From JASLDZ01 sp965199975 (GTDB lineage Bacteria; Pseudomonadota; Alphaproteobacteria; Caulobacterales; Caulobacteraceae): 64,000 nucleotides of DNA. Positions 1 to 8,860 of the stretch are shown piece by piece. Location of the stretch: positions 434,001 to 498,000 of the forward strand of contig OZ241340.1 of assembly GCA_965199975.1 (NCBI GenBank), read 5' to 3'. The notes below the pieces were generated by a model. The model saw only the letters and a list, made by a program, of their open reading frames with translations. It was not told the DNA's origin and did no database searches. Within the stretch, counting starts at the first letter, position 1. Each line of letters starts with the position of its first letter. The translations under genes and the position numbers were made by a program.

Positions 1-324
1 GGTGCGCAGCCGCAGGTCGTCGGGATGCGGCCGCGGGCAGTAGGCCGTCCAGTGCAGGGTCGAACCGCCCACGCCCGTGCCCGAGTTGTTGGCGCCGAAG
101 GCCAGCGGATCGGCGCCCGCGCTGAGGCGCTCGTCGGTCCAGAACAGCTTCTGCTGCGCGGCCTCGTCGGTGGCGAAGTCCTCCGCCGGGGTCCACCAGG
201 CGCCGGCCTCCAGCGCTACGACGCTGCAGCCCGCCTGCGCCAGGCGCGCCAGGATCGGCGCGCCGCCCGCCCCGGTCCCGATCACCACGGCGTCCACCGT
301 CTCGCTGTCTTGGAAGCGGCGCAT
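1..324 (-). CDS. GMC-family FAD oxidoreductase, N-terminal part (cut by window edge)
   Basis: This is the first 108 codons of a flavoprotein that continues past the left edge of the window. The start ATG reads MRRFQDSETVDAVVIGTG, giving a dinucleotide-binding motif GTGAGGAP at about residues 17-24. It is followed by an EAGAWW segment, a typical second-strand Glu, and an FGANNSGTGVGGST stretch typical of the GMC oxidoreductase family (gluconate/choline/alcohol dehydrogenase type). It starts 8 bp downstream of the stop of the upstream gene, a small gluconate-dehydrogenase-subunit-3-like protein, so the two probably form a two-subunit dehydrogenase. The substrate cannot be told from this fragment. 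Confidence 0.85.
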   Translation of the reverse strand, partial: MRRFQDSETVDAVVIGTGAGGAPILARLAQAGCSVVALEAGAWWTPAEDFATDEAAQQKLFWTDERLSAGADPLAFGANNSGTGVGGSTLHWTAYCPRPHPDDLRLRT

Positions 325-331
325 CGCGCCT

Positions 332-919
332 TCAGCGGAAGGGGGCATCGAGGTCCTGGAAACCATGCGCATCGGCCATGCCGTCGTAGCCGATCGCCAC
401 CTGCACCAGCGGATGGGCGTAGGCGAGCCGCGTCAGGGCTGCGAGCACGTCTTCGAACCATCGCGGCGGGACCTGCGCCAGGTCGCCGGACCGGGCCTGC
501 TGCAGCAGGGCGTGCTGCCGCTGCGCCGGCAGGTCGGCGAAGCTTGACGGCGCGGCGTCGGCGTCCAGCGCATCCAGCCCGGCCGCGACAGCCGTGGCGT
601 CGGGGGAGGTGTCGGCGTAGCGCCAGCCGTCACCCGCGCCGGTCGCCAGTTGCACGTCCAGCCGCCGCGCGAGCTCCACCCGGTCCTGCAGCGCGCCGAG
701 CGGCACGAGCCGCGCCGCCGCCGCGGCCAGCGTCGCCAATTGCCGCCGGCTGAGCGCGCCGGGGGCGTCCGCACAGCGCTCCATCCGCGCCGTGAGCGCC
801 GCGCGGGTCGGCGCGGTGAGGCGGTCGGAGGCGAGGAGTGCGCGGGTGGCCGCCTCCAGCCCGGCAAGATCCTGGCTCACGGCTTTTCGCCAGACGGGCG
901 GGAGCGGCACACGCGACAA
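332..919 (-). CDS. Gluconate 2-dehydrogenase subunit 3-like small subunit
   Basis: A 195-residue protein with no clear signal peptide and an alpha-helical, Ala/Leu/Arg-rich composition. It ends with a conserved-looking block (AIGYDGMADAHGFQDLD). Its position fits the small subunit that often precedes a GMC oxidoreductase: the stop codon lies 8 bp before the start of that gene. In such pairs the small subunit (gluconate 2-dehydrogenase subunit 3 family) supports export or maturation of the large flavoprotein. The family call rests mainly on gene context and overall length, with weak motif support. Usual family members carry a Tat signal that I do not see here. Confidence 0.55.
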   Translation of the reverse strand: MSRVPLPPVWRKAVSQDLAGLEAATRALLASDRLTAPTRAALTARMERCADAPGALSRRQLATLAAAAARLVPLGALQDRVELARRLDVQLATGAGDGWRYADTSPDATAVAAGLDALDADAAPSSFADLPAQRQHALLQQARSGDLAQVPPRWFEDVLAALTRLAYAHPLVQVAIGYDGMADAHGFQDLDAPFR

Positions 920-1410
920 GGCGGAGCGCCGGTCATGGGCCCGCCGCTAGACGATGGTGAGAGCGGCGGCGCACTCGCCGTCATGTAGATTCATCCTTCG
1001 CGCGCCGGTCAGGCGGTCTGGCCACGGCAGGCGCGCATGGTGAAAGACGCGCCAGACGCACCGGTCTGGCGCGGGGATGACGCCGAGCGAACGCCTCTCG
1101 ATCATCATGCGCTGCGGACACGCCGGGGTGCATGTGGCGGCGGAGCGCCGGATAGTGGCTGACCACCAGCCGCCTATCGGCGGTGAAGGGGGCGTCGCGC
1201 AGAGCCGTCGAGTAAGCGCCCGATGCCTTCGTCAGCGTCGTCTGCTCCAAGCCGCACCCCCTCCGCTCCCACCTCCGCGCAAACGCCGCGGTGTGCAGGG
1301 CCGTTGCCGCAAGGCCGCCGTGAGCGCGACTTTCTTCCGCTCCGGCCGAGGCTTGGCCCTCGCAACGCCCTCGCCCCCCGGCCGTTCGGCTCGGCGAAGG
1401 AGACACATCC
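920..1410. other. Intergenic region without a supported gene
   Basis: About 490 bp between the divergent oxidoreductase pair and the SDR gene. Open frames exist on both strands (for example minus 981-1478, which runs into the SDR gene) but none shows a recognisable domain or a good ribosome-binding site. The last 15 bases hold GAAGGAGAC, the likely ribosome-binding site of the SDR. Promoters for both flanking transcripts should lie here, but I could not pick out boxes with confidence. Confidence 0.6.
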
Positions 1411-2310
1411 ATGGCCGAAGATTCACGCCTGCGCATGCAGGACCCCCGCACCCAGTATCCGCAGCCGCCCTTTCCCAAGCAGCCCCAGTCCGCGCCCGGG
1501 CTGGCGAGAAAGATGGACCCGCAGCCCGACCACGGCGAGGAGAGCTACAAGGGCTCCGGCCGGCTCGAGGGCCGCAAGGCGCTGATCACCGGCGGCGACA
1601 GCGGCATCGGTCGCGCCGCCGCCATCGCCTTCGCCCGCGAAGGGGCTGACGTGGCGATCGTCTACGAGGAAAGCGAGGACGCCGACGCCCGCGAGGTGAT
1701 CTCCCTCATCGAGGGCTGCGGCCGCAAGGCGGTGGCTCTGCCGGGTGACATCCGCGACGAGAGCTTCTGCCGCGACCTGGTGGAGGATGCGGTGCGTCAG
1801 CTCGGCGGGCTGGACATCCTGGTCAACAACGCCGGCAAGCAGGTCACCCAGAAGACCATCGCCGACGTCACCGCCGACCAGTTCGACCAGACGCTGAAGA
1901 CCAACTGCTACGCCCTGTTCTGGATCACCAAGGCCGCCGACGCGCACCTCAAGGCCGGCGCAGCCGTGATCAACACCGCCTCTATTCAGGGCTACGACCC
2001 CGACCCCAGCCTTCTGGACTATGCCTCCACCAAGGCCTTCATCACAGCCTTCACAAAGAGCTACGCCAAGCAGGCGATGCAGAGGGGCGTGCGCGCCAAC
2101 GTCGTGGCGCCCGGCCCCTTCTGGACGCCGCTGCAACCCTCGGGCGGACAGACGCAGGAGGGGGTCCAGCACTTCGGTGAGGAGTCGCTGTACAAGCGAC
2201 CTGGCCAGCCGGTGGAGATCGCGCCGATCTACGTCTTCCTCGCCTCGCAGGAAGCCAGCTACGTCACGGGTGAAGTCTACGGCGCCACTGGCGGAAGCGG
2301 CGTGGCCTGA
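1411..2310 (+). CDS. SDR family oxidoreductase (YghA / general-stress-protein-39 type)
   Basis: A 299-residue NAD(P)-dependent short-chain dehydrogenase. The Rossmann motif TGGDSGIG is at about residues 53-60, NNAG at about 139-142, a catalytic Ser in NTASIQGY, and YASTK (catalytic Tyr and Lys) near residue 205. The extra 45-residue N-terminal lead, rich in Pro and Gln, and the DYASTKAFITAFTKS segment are typical of the YghA/GspDH39 subgroup, which is often linked to general stress. A strong ribosome-binding site (AAGGAGAC) precedes the ATG. It appears monocistronic. The substrate is unknown. Confidence 0.88.
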   Translation: MAEDSRLRMQDPRTQYPQPPFPKQPQSAPGLARKMDPQPDHGEESYKGSGRLEGRKALITGGDSGIGRAAAIAFAREGADVAIVYEESEDADAREVISLIEGCGRKAVALPGDIRDESFCRDLVEDAVRQLGGLDILVNNAGKQVTQKTIADVTADQFDQTLKTNCYALFWITKAADAHLKAGAAVINTASIQGYDPDPSLLDYASTKAFITAFTKSYAKQAMQRGVRANVVAPGPFWTPLQPSGGQTQEGVQHFGEESLYKRPGQPVEIAPIYVFLASQEASYVTGEVYGATGGSGVA

Positions 2311-2695
2311 GCCGAAGCCACCCTCGGCCGCCGCTGGTGCGACCGTCGAGGGTGGCTTCAAAGTCGAGGCGCGCGGTCACGCGCCCGTTGGTCAGATAGC
2401 AGAGCTCCGCAGCGACGGACTCCGACTACTCCCGTCGATCTCGATCACGTCCTCACGCCCGGCTCGCCCCACGTAGCGGATGGTCTGTCGTATTGGGCAG
2501 GCAAGGAGAAGGGCGGCTCGCGCCAGCCGTTGTCTCTCCCAACATCACCTGCGCGGCGATCTTGCGCCGACGCCTGAGGCGCCATGCCAAGAGAGCGTCG
2601 TCCACACGTGGCGCGTCCAGGCTGCTAGCGCCTACAGTAGGAACCCAGGCATGCGTTGGAGCGCGGGACAGGGCGGGACTGCCGCCGCCTTCTCC
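2311..2695. other. Intergenic region, nothing recognised
   Basis: About 385 bp between the convergent ends of the SDR gene and the membrane-protein gene. The open frames found here are low-complexity Arg/Pro-rich readings with no motif. No tRNA, repeat or strong terminator hairpin was seen. Confidence 0.5.
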
Positions 2696-3217
2696 TCAGG
2701 CTCGCCCTCCGAAGCGAACCGGCGAAAGGGTGAGCCGAGCGCCGGCGCCTTTGTCCGCTTTCCGGCGGCGTCTGCGCGGCCCGACGGGCGGAAGAGCATG
2801 GGCTGCGAACACCAGCACGACGAAACAGATCGCGCCTGTGAGCTCGAGCGGAAATGCGCGCGAGGAGAAGCTGGAGAAGATCGAATATGCGGTCCACGGC
2901 CAGACGGCCAAGCGCACGAACATCGAGAAGGGGCGGCTGCGATTTGCAGATGTGATCGCACGCTGCAGCTCGGGGCTTGCGCCGAACCTCTGGGCGTTTC
3001 GCTCGAACATGAAAATCAGCAACGCGCCGAACGCCAGGGTGACGACTTCGACGCGGCCCTCGGTGGCGATCTGAGCGAGCAGCTCGCTGAGCAGCATGCC
3101 TGCCAACGCAACACGCAAAATGGTGCGTAGCGGAATCCCCAGCTGCGTCCACAGCCAGGCCACGGCGGCGTCGGCGATCCTAAGCTGGGCCTGGTCGAAG
3201 CGGAGGATGAGGTTCAC
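2696..3217 (-). CDS. Small integral membrane protein of unknown function
   Basis: A 173-residue protein starting at GTG. It shows about three to four hydrophobic segments: TILRVALAGMLLSELL at about residues 32-47, VVTLAFGALLIFMF at about 58-71, a Trp-rich stretch around 103-113, and GAICFVVLVFAAHAL near 127-141. An RRRRRK cluster just after the last segment would place the C-terminus in the cytoplasm. No family was recognised. The hydrophobic pattern and codon use support a real gene, although the start has only a weak ribosome-binding site. Confidence 0.6.
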   Translation of the reverse strand: MNLILRFDQAQLRIADAAVAWLWTQLGIPLRTILRVALAGMLLSELLAQIATEGRVEVVTLAFGALLIFMFERNAQRFGASPELQRAITSANRSRPFSMFVRLAVWPWTAYSIFSSFSSRAFPLELTGAICFVVLVFAAHALPPVGPRRRRRKADKGAGARLTLSPVRFGGRA

Positions 3218-3418
3218 CGGCCATAGCTGGCGAGCACACGGGCTGGCTTCAATGCCGATGGCGCAGCCGCTCCGGGCGGCGGCTTTCCGGGCGAGGCCAA
3301 CGGCCGCTGGTGGCGCTTCTCAGTCGTATGTCGCCCTTCCGGACTTGAGCCGATGTCCGCTCCTGGCGAGCGCGGCCTTGTGGAGACTGTTGTGCGCCTG
3401 TCACCCGTACTGCTGCGC

Positions 3419-3997
3419 TCAGTTGAGCAACTCGTAGCCGCGTACGATCCAGCGCATCGTCATGGCGCCTTGGGCGGGTCGCCAGAGCTTGTGCGAGCCC
3501 GAAAGGAAGCGGTCGTGGATGCCCACCGCGTGTTGAGAAAAGTCGTAGAAGTCGTGTCGGTGGTGGGCGAGAACCAGCCGGCCGCCGATCCGCAGCGTGC
3601 GCGCGACAATCCGGGCGAAGCGGGCCGAGGCGCGCGGGGAGAGATAGTAGAGCACCTCGGCCACGACGATCGCATCGTAGACCGCGTGCGCAGGCGGTTC
3701 AGGCAACGCCAAGCGGTATGCGCGCGCCCTCGGTTCGGACGCGAGCGCCGCCGCAGTCAGAGCCACCGCGGCCGCGGCGCCGTCGGTCGCATCCAGCCGC
3801 AATGCCCGCGGGGCGAGCGCCACGCTGTTCGCGCCGGCTCCCGAGGCCGGCTCCCACACGCGGCCACGTCGTCCGAGCCCCAGGGCTTGCAAGATCGCAC
3901 GTCGCTTGGCCGCTTCGTCGGCGTCGGTGAAGGTGCGCCATGGGTCGGCGTCGGCGTGGAACTTGGCGTCGAAGCCCGCGAGGTCGAGGCGCCTCAT
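3419..3997 (-). CDS. NodS-like SAM-dependent methyltransferase
   Basis: A 192-residue class I methyltransferase. The features that recall NodS are DPWR near the N-terminus, a Gly-rich SAM motif (EPASGAGANS, about residues 49-58), and DAIVVAEVLYYLSP at about residues 108-121, which matches the NodS IVVAEVLYYL block closely. NodS N-methylates the deacetylated amino sugar of Nod factors. This gene directly follows a PIG-L deacetylase with an ATGA overlap, so N-methylation of a freed amine is a reasonable guess. The start at 3997 was preferred over an upstream in-frame Met because it gives this overlap and removes an Arg/Pro-rich lead with no family likeness. Confidence 0.8.
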   Translation of the reverse strand: MRRLDLAGFDAKFHADADPWRTFTDADEAAKRRAILQALGLGRRGRVWEPASGAGANSVALAPRALRLDATDGAAAAVALTAAALASEPRARAYRLALPEPPAHAVYDAIVVAEVLYYLSPRASARFARIVARTLRIGGRLVLAHHRHDFYDFSQHAVGIHDRFLSGSHKLWRPAQGAMTMRWIVRGYELLN

Positions 3998-4659
3998 CGC
4001 GAGACGCCGGGACGGTGAAATGTCTCCAGCGGCCGCGTGAAGGCGGCTTCCTGCGCAGGCGTGAATACGAAGCCGCCGGGATCGTCGGCGATCAGGCCGG
4101 CTTGGCTGCGATGGAGCCGCAGGGCGAACCGTTTCGCCGCCCAGGGCGCGGTGATCGGCGCCGTCCAACACGCCGTTCGCGCCGGCGTGGCGTGGGCCGC
4201 CCAGACGCCGTAGTCGAGCCGGCGCATGCGCCGGGGCGCAACGGCGGTAAGCGCGAGGGCGACGGCGCGATGATCGGGATGATCGTCGTCTATGGTCGGG
4301 CCGACGACCAGGTCGGGAGCGTCCGAACGGTTCAGCTCACGCATGAAGGCGAGGCGCAGCGCCTCGCAGCAGGCGTCAAGCCGCCCATCCGGCAGCTCGA
4401 GAAAGCGTACGTAGGCGGCGGTGACGCCGATCGTTCGCAAGGCCCAGAGGGTCTCGCGGCGGCGCTGTCGCACCCGCCGTTGCGGCGGCCAGGCGCGGCT
4501 CGCGGGATGTGAGGCGGCCCCGTCGCTGGCGACCACCACCCGCACCGTGGCGCCTGCGAGCTTCGCCGCGCGCATCAGACCCCAGGCGCCGATCACCTCG
4601 TCGTCGGGATGCGGCGCGACCACGAGGAGCCGCGTGGGCGCCCCCGAAGACAGCCTCAT
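3994..4659 (-). CDS. PIG-L family deacetylase
   Basis: A 221-residue zinc-dependent N-deacetylase of the PIG-L/LmbE family. The metal motif APHPDDE is at residues 15-21 (His17, Asp20 as ligands) and a second His block DDDHPDH is near residue 127. Known members remove acetyl groups from N-acetylglucosamine-type substrates. It overlaps its neighbours by ATGA on both sides, between an acyl-CoA-dehydrogenase-like gene and a NodS-like methyltransferase. The likely order of action is glycosyl transfer, deacetylation, then methylation, but no substrate is shown by the sequence. Confidence 0.88.
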   Translation of the reverse strand: MRLSSGAPTRLLVVAPHPDDEVIGAWGLMRAAKLAGATVRVVVASDGAASHPASRAWPPQRRVRQRRRETLWALRTIGVTAAYVRFLELPDGRLDACCEALRLAFMRELNRSDAPDLVVGPTIDDDHPDHRAVALALTAVAPRRMRRLDYGVWAAHATPARTACWTAPITAPWAAKRFALRLHRSQAGLIADDPGGFVFTPAQEAAFTRPLETFHRPGVSR

Positions 4660-5648
4660 AGCGCTGGCGCCAGGAGGCCGGCGACCACAGCCGCACCCAC
4701 CCGAAGCCGTTGAGCGTCCGGCGCGGGCTGCCGCAGGTAGACGGCGAGGTCGGTGACCACGCGCGCCAGCGGATGCCCGATGAAGAGGCCCTGCAAGCCT
4801 ACCGCCTGCTGCGCGACGGTGAGCGCGCGCTCTGCGGCTTCCGCGACATCGACGCGCGCCGCCGCGACGGCGGCCAGGCGGCCATCCGGCGCGACGTCTG
4901 CAAACATCATTCGCGCCGCTCTGCGCACCGCGCAGGCGGCGCGCTCTCCACAGATGAGAAGGTCGGCCAACCGTGCGGATTGGAACGGCTCACCCGCCCG
5001 GGCGGCGCTCATCAGGTGGTTGCGGGTCGCATCGAATACGGCCGCCACCCCACCCGCCTGCACTGCGGTGAAGCGCAGCGCGCCGCCGCTGAACCAGGGT
5101 TCGCGGGCGTAGTCTCCGGGAGCACCGATCCGCGCGCTCGCTTCGACGGGAGCGTTGGACCAGCTCACCCGGTGGGTTTCCGAGCGCTGCATGCCGACCA
5201 CGCGCCACCACTGCGTGTCGATCTCCGGGGCATGAGCGGCGAGATCGATCAGCAACAGCTGGGCGCCCTCCCCGGTCGCCGCGGTGACCAGCGCGTGCGT
5301 CAGCACCCCTGCGCCCGAGGCGAAGCTCTTGCCGCCCGCTAGGAGCTCGCCCTTCAGCCGCAACGGCGCTTCCGGCAGATCGGCGTTCCAAACGCCCACC
5401 AGGGCGCCGCTCGAAAGCGCCAGGCGAAAAGCGTCGACCTGCTCGCTTGAGCCGTAGCGCAGCGCGATCTGCACGGCGTCGACATGACCTTCCAGAAGCC
5501 GGCCGAGCGGCAGGTCTCGGCGGCCGGCGGCGTAGAGCGCGCGCAACAGACCGAGGAGTTCGACCTCGCTCTGCGGATCGCCGTTGGTGGGCAGGGCGGC
5601 GGCGGAGGCGGCGAGATTGCGCCGCATGTCCTCCAGACTCGCCGTCAT
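4656..5648 (-). CDS. Acyl-CoA dehydrogenase-like flavoprotein
   Basis: A 330-residue protein, shorter than the usual 380 or so of acyl-CoA dehydrogenases. The middle beta-domain (VGVWNADLPEAPLRLKGELLAGGKSFASG as a pattern, around residues 83-112) and the C-terminal helical domain with QQAVGLQGLFIGHPLARVVTDLAVYLRQP-type ending (about 285-313) fit the family. The N-terminal helical domain is shortened. It may oxidise a lipid or other acyl-like substrate, or the fold may have been reused. It overlaps the GT2 gene upstream and the PIG-L gene downstream by ATGA, so it belongs to the same pathway. Confidence 0.75.
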   Translation of the reverse strand: MTASLEDMRRNLAASAAALPTNGDPQSEVELLGLLRALYAAGRRDLPLGRLLEGHVDAVQIALRYGSSEQVDAFRLALSSGALVGVWNADLPEAPLRLKGELLAGGKSFASGAGVLTHALVTAATGEGAQLLLIDLAAHAPEIDTQWWRVVGMQRSETHRVSWSNAPVEASARIGAPGDYAREPWFSGGALRFTAVQAGGVAAVFDATRNHLMSAARAGEPFQSARLADLLICGERAACAVRRAARMMFADVAPDGRLAAVAAARVDVAEAAERALTVAQQAVGLQGLFIGHPLARVVTDLAVYLRQPAPDAQRLRVGAAVVAGLLAPAL

Positions 5649-6655
5649 GCCGCCGCCTCCAAGGCGGTCCGCTCAAGTCGGGCGAGCGCCGCCTCCGCTT
5701 CGGGCAGCGGCACCGTACGGCGGTCGGGCGGCGCCGGCACGATCCTGGTGGCGAAGCTCTCAGCGTTGGCGCAGCGCTCGGCCTCGCGAGCCAGCTGCTC
5801 CACCTCGAGCGACAGACGGTGACCGAGCTCAGCTGCATGCGCGGCGCCCCGGACGTCGTAGAAAGAGCGCGCGAGCGCGTGCGCTGCATACTGCCAGGCC
5901 ATGGCCTCGGGATGTGCAACCCGGACACGCTCCGCACTCGCCTCCGCTTGCAGAGCGGCGGCGAGCCCGTCGGGGGCGCGCCCGCTGCGTCGCGAGGACG
6001 TAGCGACCAGCATCCGTGCATCGCGACGCACCCGCATGCCAGCACGCTGCGCTTCGTCGACGATCAGCGCGTCTTCACCAGAGACCTGATCGGCGAAACC
6101 GCCCAAATGCGCATAGGCGTCGCTGCGGAACGCCATGTTCGCCCCCCCGGTGAAGTGGTGGTGCGGACCCGGATCCCAGCCGACCGGGTCGAACCGCCGG
6201 CGCAATGCGTAAAGCCTGTCGTAGTAGGCCTCCACTTGATCCTGCACCGGCGAGCCGTTCGCCCGCGTGATCCGCCCCGTCGCAAGGTCGCACCCGGCGA
6301 GCGCCAGGCGAGAGCGCGCGATCCAGTCAGGCGCAGGCGCGCTGTCGGCGTCGGTGGTCAGGTAGATCGCCGCCCCGTCACCGCCATGGTGGTCAGTGGC
6401 CATGCGCATGGCGGCCGCCCGGGCACGACCGGCGTTGGGTGAGCTCGACGCAACGCTGCGGATGGCGACCGGAAATTTCGCACACCCTCTCAACTCCTCG
6501 GCGACCTTCAGGCTGCGATCGCTGCAGCCATCGAGCAAGAGGCAAAGCGACCACGAAGATGTCTCGGTCTGCCCGGTCAACGCGGCGAACAGACCTTCCA
6601 GCAGCAGCGCTTCGTTACGAGCAGGCACACACACGTACGCATGCGGTCGCGACAT
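5645..6655 (-). CDS. Family 2 glycosyltransferase
   Basis: A 336-residue GT-A fold glycosyltransferase. It begins MSRPHAYVCVPARNEALLL, the usual N-terminal nucleotide-sugar strand. A DxD-type motif TTDADSAP near residue 110 should bind the metal and sugar nucleotide, and SGEDALIVDEAQRAG (around residues 198-212) supplies the acidic catalytic region. No transmembrane stretch is obvious, so it is likely cytoplasmic or peripheral. The start at 6655 has GGAG upstream, and an alternative in-frame start lies 18 bp earlier. It is the first gene of a four-gene minus-strand operon with ATGA overlaps throughout. Confidence 0.85.
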   Translation of the reverse strand: MSRPHAYVCVPARNEALLLEGLFAALTGQTETSSWSLCLLLDGCSDRSLKVAEELRGCAKFPVAIRSVASSSPNAGRARAAAMRMATDHHGGDGAAIYLTTDADSAPAPDWIARSRLALAGCDLATGRITRANGSPVQDQVEAYYDRLYALRRRFDPVGWDPGPHHHFTGGANMAFRSDAYAHLGGFADQVSGEDALIVDEAQRAGMRVRRDARMLVATSSRRSGRAPDGLAAALQAEASAERVRVAHPEAMAWQYAAHALARSFYDVRGAAHAAELGHRLSLEVEQLAREAERCANAESFATRIVPAPPDRRTVPLPEAEAALARLERTALEAAA

Positions 6656-6754
6656 CGGAGAACTCCGCATCATCCTTACTAAAATGCTTCGTGAACAGGC
6701 TCAAGCAGACAACGTCCATTCGCGGACCGCGAACGGACGCTGTCTGCTTACTAC

Positions 6755-7258
6755 TTACGCCTTGACAGCTTCGATGTTGACCGCCTGCTCGGCCAGTTCG
6801 CTCATCAGATCGTCGGCGCTGTGCATGTCCTTGACGGCGGCTTCAAGCTTGTCGTGATCGCCTCGGAGCTTTAGGGCTTTGGCGAAGGCGGCGACGGTGC
6901 CGAAGCCCGTGATGCCGTAGTGCGTCATACGTTGGTACTGAGCGATGATCGCTGCATCGAGCACCGGACCGCTCTTGGGCGCCTCCTCGACGGTATGTTT
7001 AAGCGCTTCGGCGCAGAGACCTTCCATTCCTTTGCAGTGTTCTTTCTTCAGCTTCTCGCCCTGCCCTTCAATTAACGTTTTCAGAAGCTCGGTGTGCTTG
7101 GTGATTCCATCAGCTGAGGACTGAAGCATGTTCTTCAGCTTCGGATTTGTGGCCTCCGGCGCGATTTTCTTCAGCGCCTTGATCATCTGATCGTTAGCTG
7201 ACCAGAGGTCTGCCAACTCATCCACATAGAGTTCCTGGAGACTGGCGATCTGTGACAT
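6755..7258 (-). CDS. DUF892 ferritin-like protein (YciE/YciF type)
   Basis: A 167-residue all-helical protein that starts MSQIASLQELYVDELADLW, the standard opening of the DUF892/YciF family. Conserved Glu/His positions recur in a four-helix-bundle pattern (ELYVDEL, KHTELLKTLIEGQGEKL, and the MTHYGITGFGTVAAFAK block). Members of the family are stress-associated ferritin-like proteins. Their enzymatic role is not settled. The start at 7258 is chosen because AGGAAAG precedes it and the family alignment begins there, although the frame stays open much further upstream. Confidence 0.9.
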   Translation of the reverse strand: MSQIASLQELYVDELADLWSANDQMIKALKKIAPEATNPKLKNMLQSSADGITKHTELLKTLIEGQGEKLKKEHCKGMEGLCAEALKHTVEEAPKSGPVLDAAIIAQYQRMTHYGITGFGTVAAFAKALKLRGDHDKLEAAVKDMHSADDLMSELAEQAVNIEAVKA

Positions 7259-7942
7259 TTGCGATTCTTTCCTGAGGGACGCCGCTCCGGGTGATCCGAC
7301 CCGCCGACCGTAGGGAATACGCGCGGCTGTGGAACGACGATCCCTGCGTTCTGCGGAGCCTGCCGGAACGCCTGAACGTCCGCCTTCTGAAGCAATCTCA
7401 GAGGCCGATCGTGGCGCTGGTCGGGATGAGACGGAAATGCGGGTTTCAGACAGCGGCGCCAGAACGGCGATGCGAGCTGCAGTCAGGCGCGCCAAGCTGA
7501 CCAGCACTGCGGCGAAGGCGGATACGCCCAGATGCGGTCGCCGCGAGGTACGGGTCGGCAAGTCGTCTACTGGAGCTGGAACGCTGGAAGCCATCCCCGT
7601 CAGGCGCGTTCTCCGCGCGAAGTTTCGAGGCGGGCTTGCTCCTCACCCACCCGCAGGCGCGCCGACAAACTCGGGAAGGACGCCCAAGGCTGACGCAACC
7701 AGCCGGTCGGTACCGACGGATGGAAAAAGCCGAATACGCCAGCACCGCGAACGCGTGCTTTTGGTCGGGAAAGCTTAGGCCGTACGGCATACTGTTCCTC
7801 CTTGAGCAGAGCGGGCGCGTGGACGGCATCGACGCCTATCGGCCGGGGCGATGGGAAGCGTCAGGGGCGCTCCGGCGCCAGCTTGCGAAGCTCGCCGGAT
7901 CGGGAGGCTTGCCGCCAGCCTCGGGAGGCAGCCATATCGCGC
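7259..7942. other. Long intergenic region between divergent genes
   Basis: About 680 bp separate the DUF892 gene from the divergent Crp/Fnr gene. It is somewhat less GC-rich in places than the genes around it. Several open frames cross it on both strands, but none has a recognisable domain or composition like the neighbouring genes. No tRNA or repeat was seen. It should contain the promoters of both flanking genes. Confidence 0.5.
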
Positions 7943-8749
7943 ATGAACCGCAGTGACCCAGCTCGATCGCCGCCCCCGGGCGGCGCCGATCCATTGGCGG
8001 AGCGGCTCGGCGCTTACGCTCGCTTGAGCGAAGAGGAGGTCGACGCGATCGGCGCTCTCCAAGGGGCGCCGCGCCGTCTCGCCAAGGGCGACATGCTCTG
8101 CGCCGAGGGCGAGGCGTCGACGACTTTGTACGTTCTGCGACAAGGCGCGGTGCTGGCTTCGCAAGCGTTGCCCGGAGGTGCGCGCCAGATACTGCGCATC
8201 CACCACCCCGGCGATCTGATGAACCTGTCGAGCCTAGGCTGGGCGCGCACGGCGGCGAGCCTCGCGGCGGCGACGCCCGCGGTGGTGACGCCGGTCGAGC
8301 GGGACGCCTTCGGCGCGCTGTTCGTCCACCATCCGCGGTTGGCCGCTCTCTGTCACGGCGTCGCGATCGCTGAAAGCGTTTCACTCTGCGACCGCCTCGC
8401 GTCGGTGGGGCGCACCAGCGCCGCGGCTCGAGCCGCCCTGCTGCTTCTGGAGCTCAACGTGCGCCAGCACGTCGGCGCACCCGCCCTCACTTCGGAGCTC
8501 ACGCTGTTTCTCAGCCAGACCGATATCGCCGACGCGACCGGCATGACCAAGGTCCACGTCAATCGCACGCTTCGCGCCCTCAGCGAAGGCGGGCTGATCG
8601 CCCGTTCCGGGCGTGAAGTCCGGCTTCTCGATCGTGAAAGACTCGTCGAGATGTGCGGATACGTCGATCGACTGACGCAAATATCCGTTGAATGGCTGCC
8701 GGCAGGCGACACAGACATCAGCGCGAAAGCCGGCGGTAACCTGCGTTAA
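7943..8749 (+). CDS. Crp/Fnr family transcriptional regulator
   Basis: A 268-residue regulator. The N-terminal part is a cyclic-nucleotide-binding-like beta-roll (GDMLCAEGEASTTLYVLRQGAVL at about residues 49-71 in pattern, and IHHPGDLMNLSSLG at about 87-100). The C-terminal part is a winged helix with QTDIADATGMTKVHVNRTLRALSEGG at about residues 193-218. The FNR cysteine cluster is absent, so it is not an oxygen-sensing Fnr. Its stop lies 111 bp before the inositol-phosphate synthase gene on the same strand, so it may regulate that operon, but no binding site was identified. Confidence 0.85.
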   Translation: MNRSDPARSPPPGGADPLAERLGAYARLSEEEVDAIGALQGAPRRLAKGDMLCAEGEASTTLYVLRQGAVLASQALPGGARQILRIHHPGDLMNLSSLGWARTAASLAAATPAVVTPVERDAFGALFVHHPRLAALCHGVAIAESVSLCDRLASVGRTSAAARAALLLLELNVRQHVGAPALTSELTLFLSQTDIADATGMTKVHVNRTLRALSEGGLIARSGREVRLLDRERLVEMCGYVDRLTQISVEWLPAGDTDISAKAGGNLR

Positions 8750-8860
8750 TTTCTGGCGCGTTTCAGCTAATGTATTGGGCTCGCTCGGTTTTCGCTTTAC
8801 CGGCCGTGCTGTCCTGCGCCAAAAGGCGGCGCCCCGACGGGGCGTGTCAGGAGCGAGTGG

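Noticed and set aside
981..1478. 165-residue minus-strand open frame in the gap before the SDR gene
   Set aside because: It overlaps the SDR start, has no recognisable domain and no good ribosome-binding site.
8750..8860. Possible RiPP precursor peptide next to the YcaO operon
   Set aside because: No short open frame with a leader/core pattern was seen in this gap or between the operon genes, which overlap.
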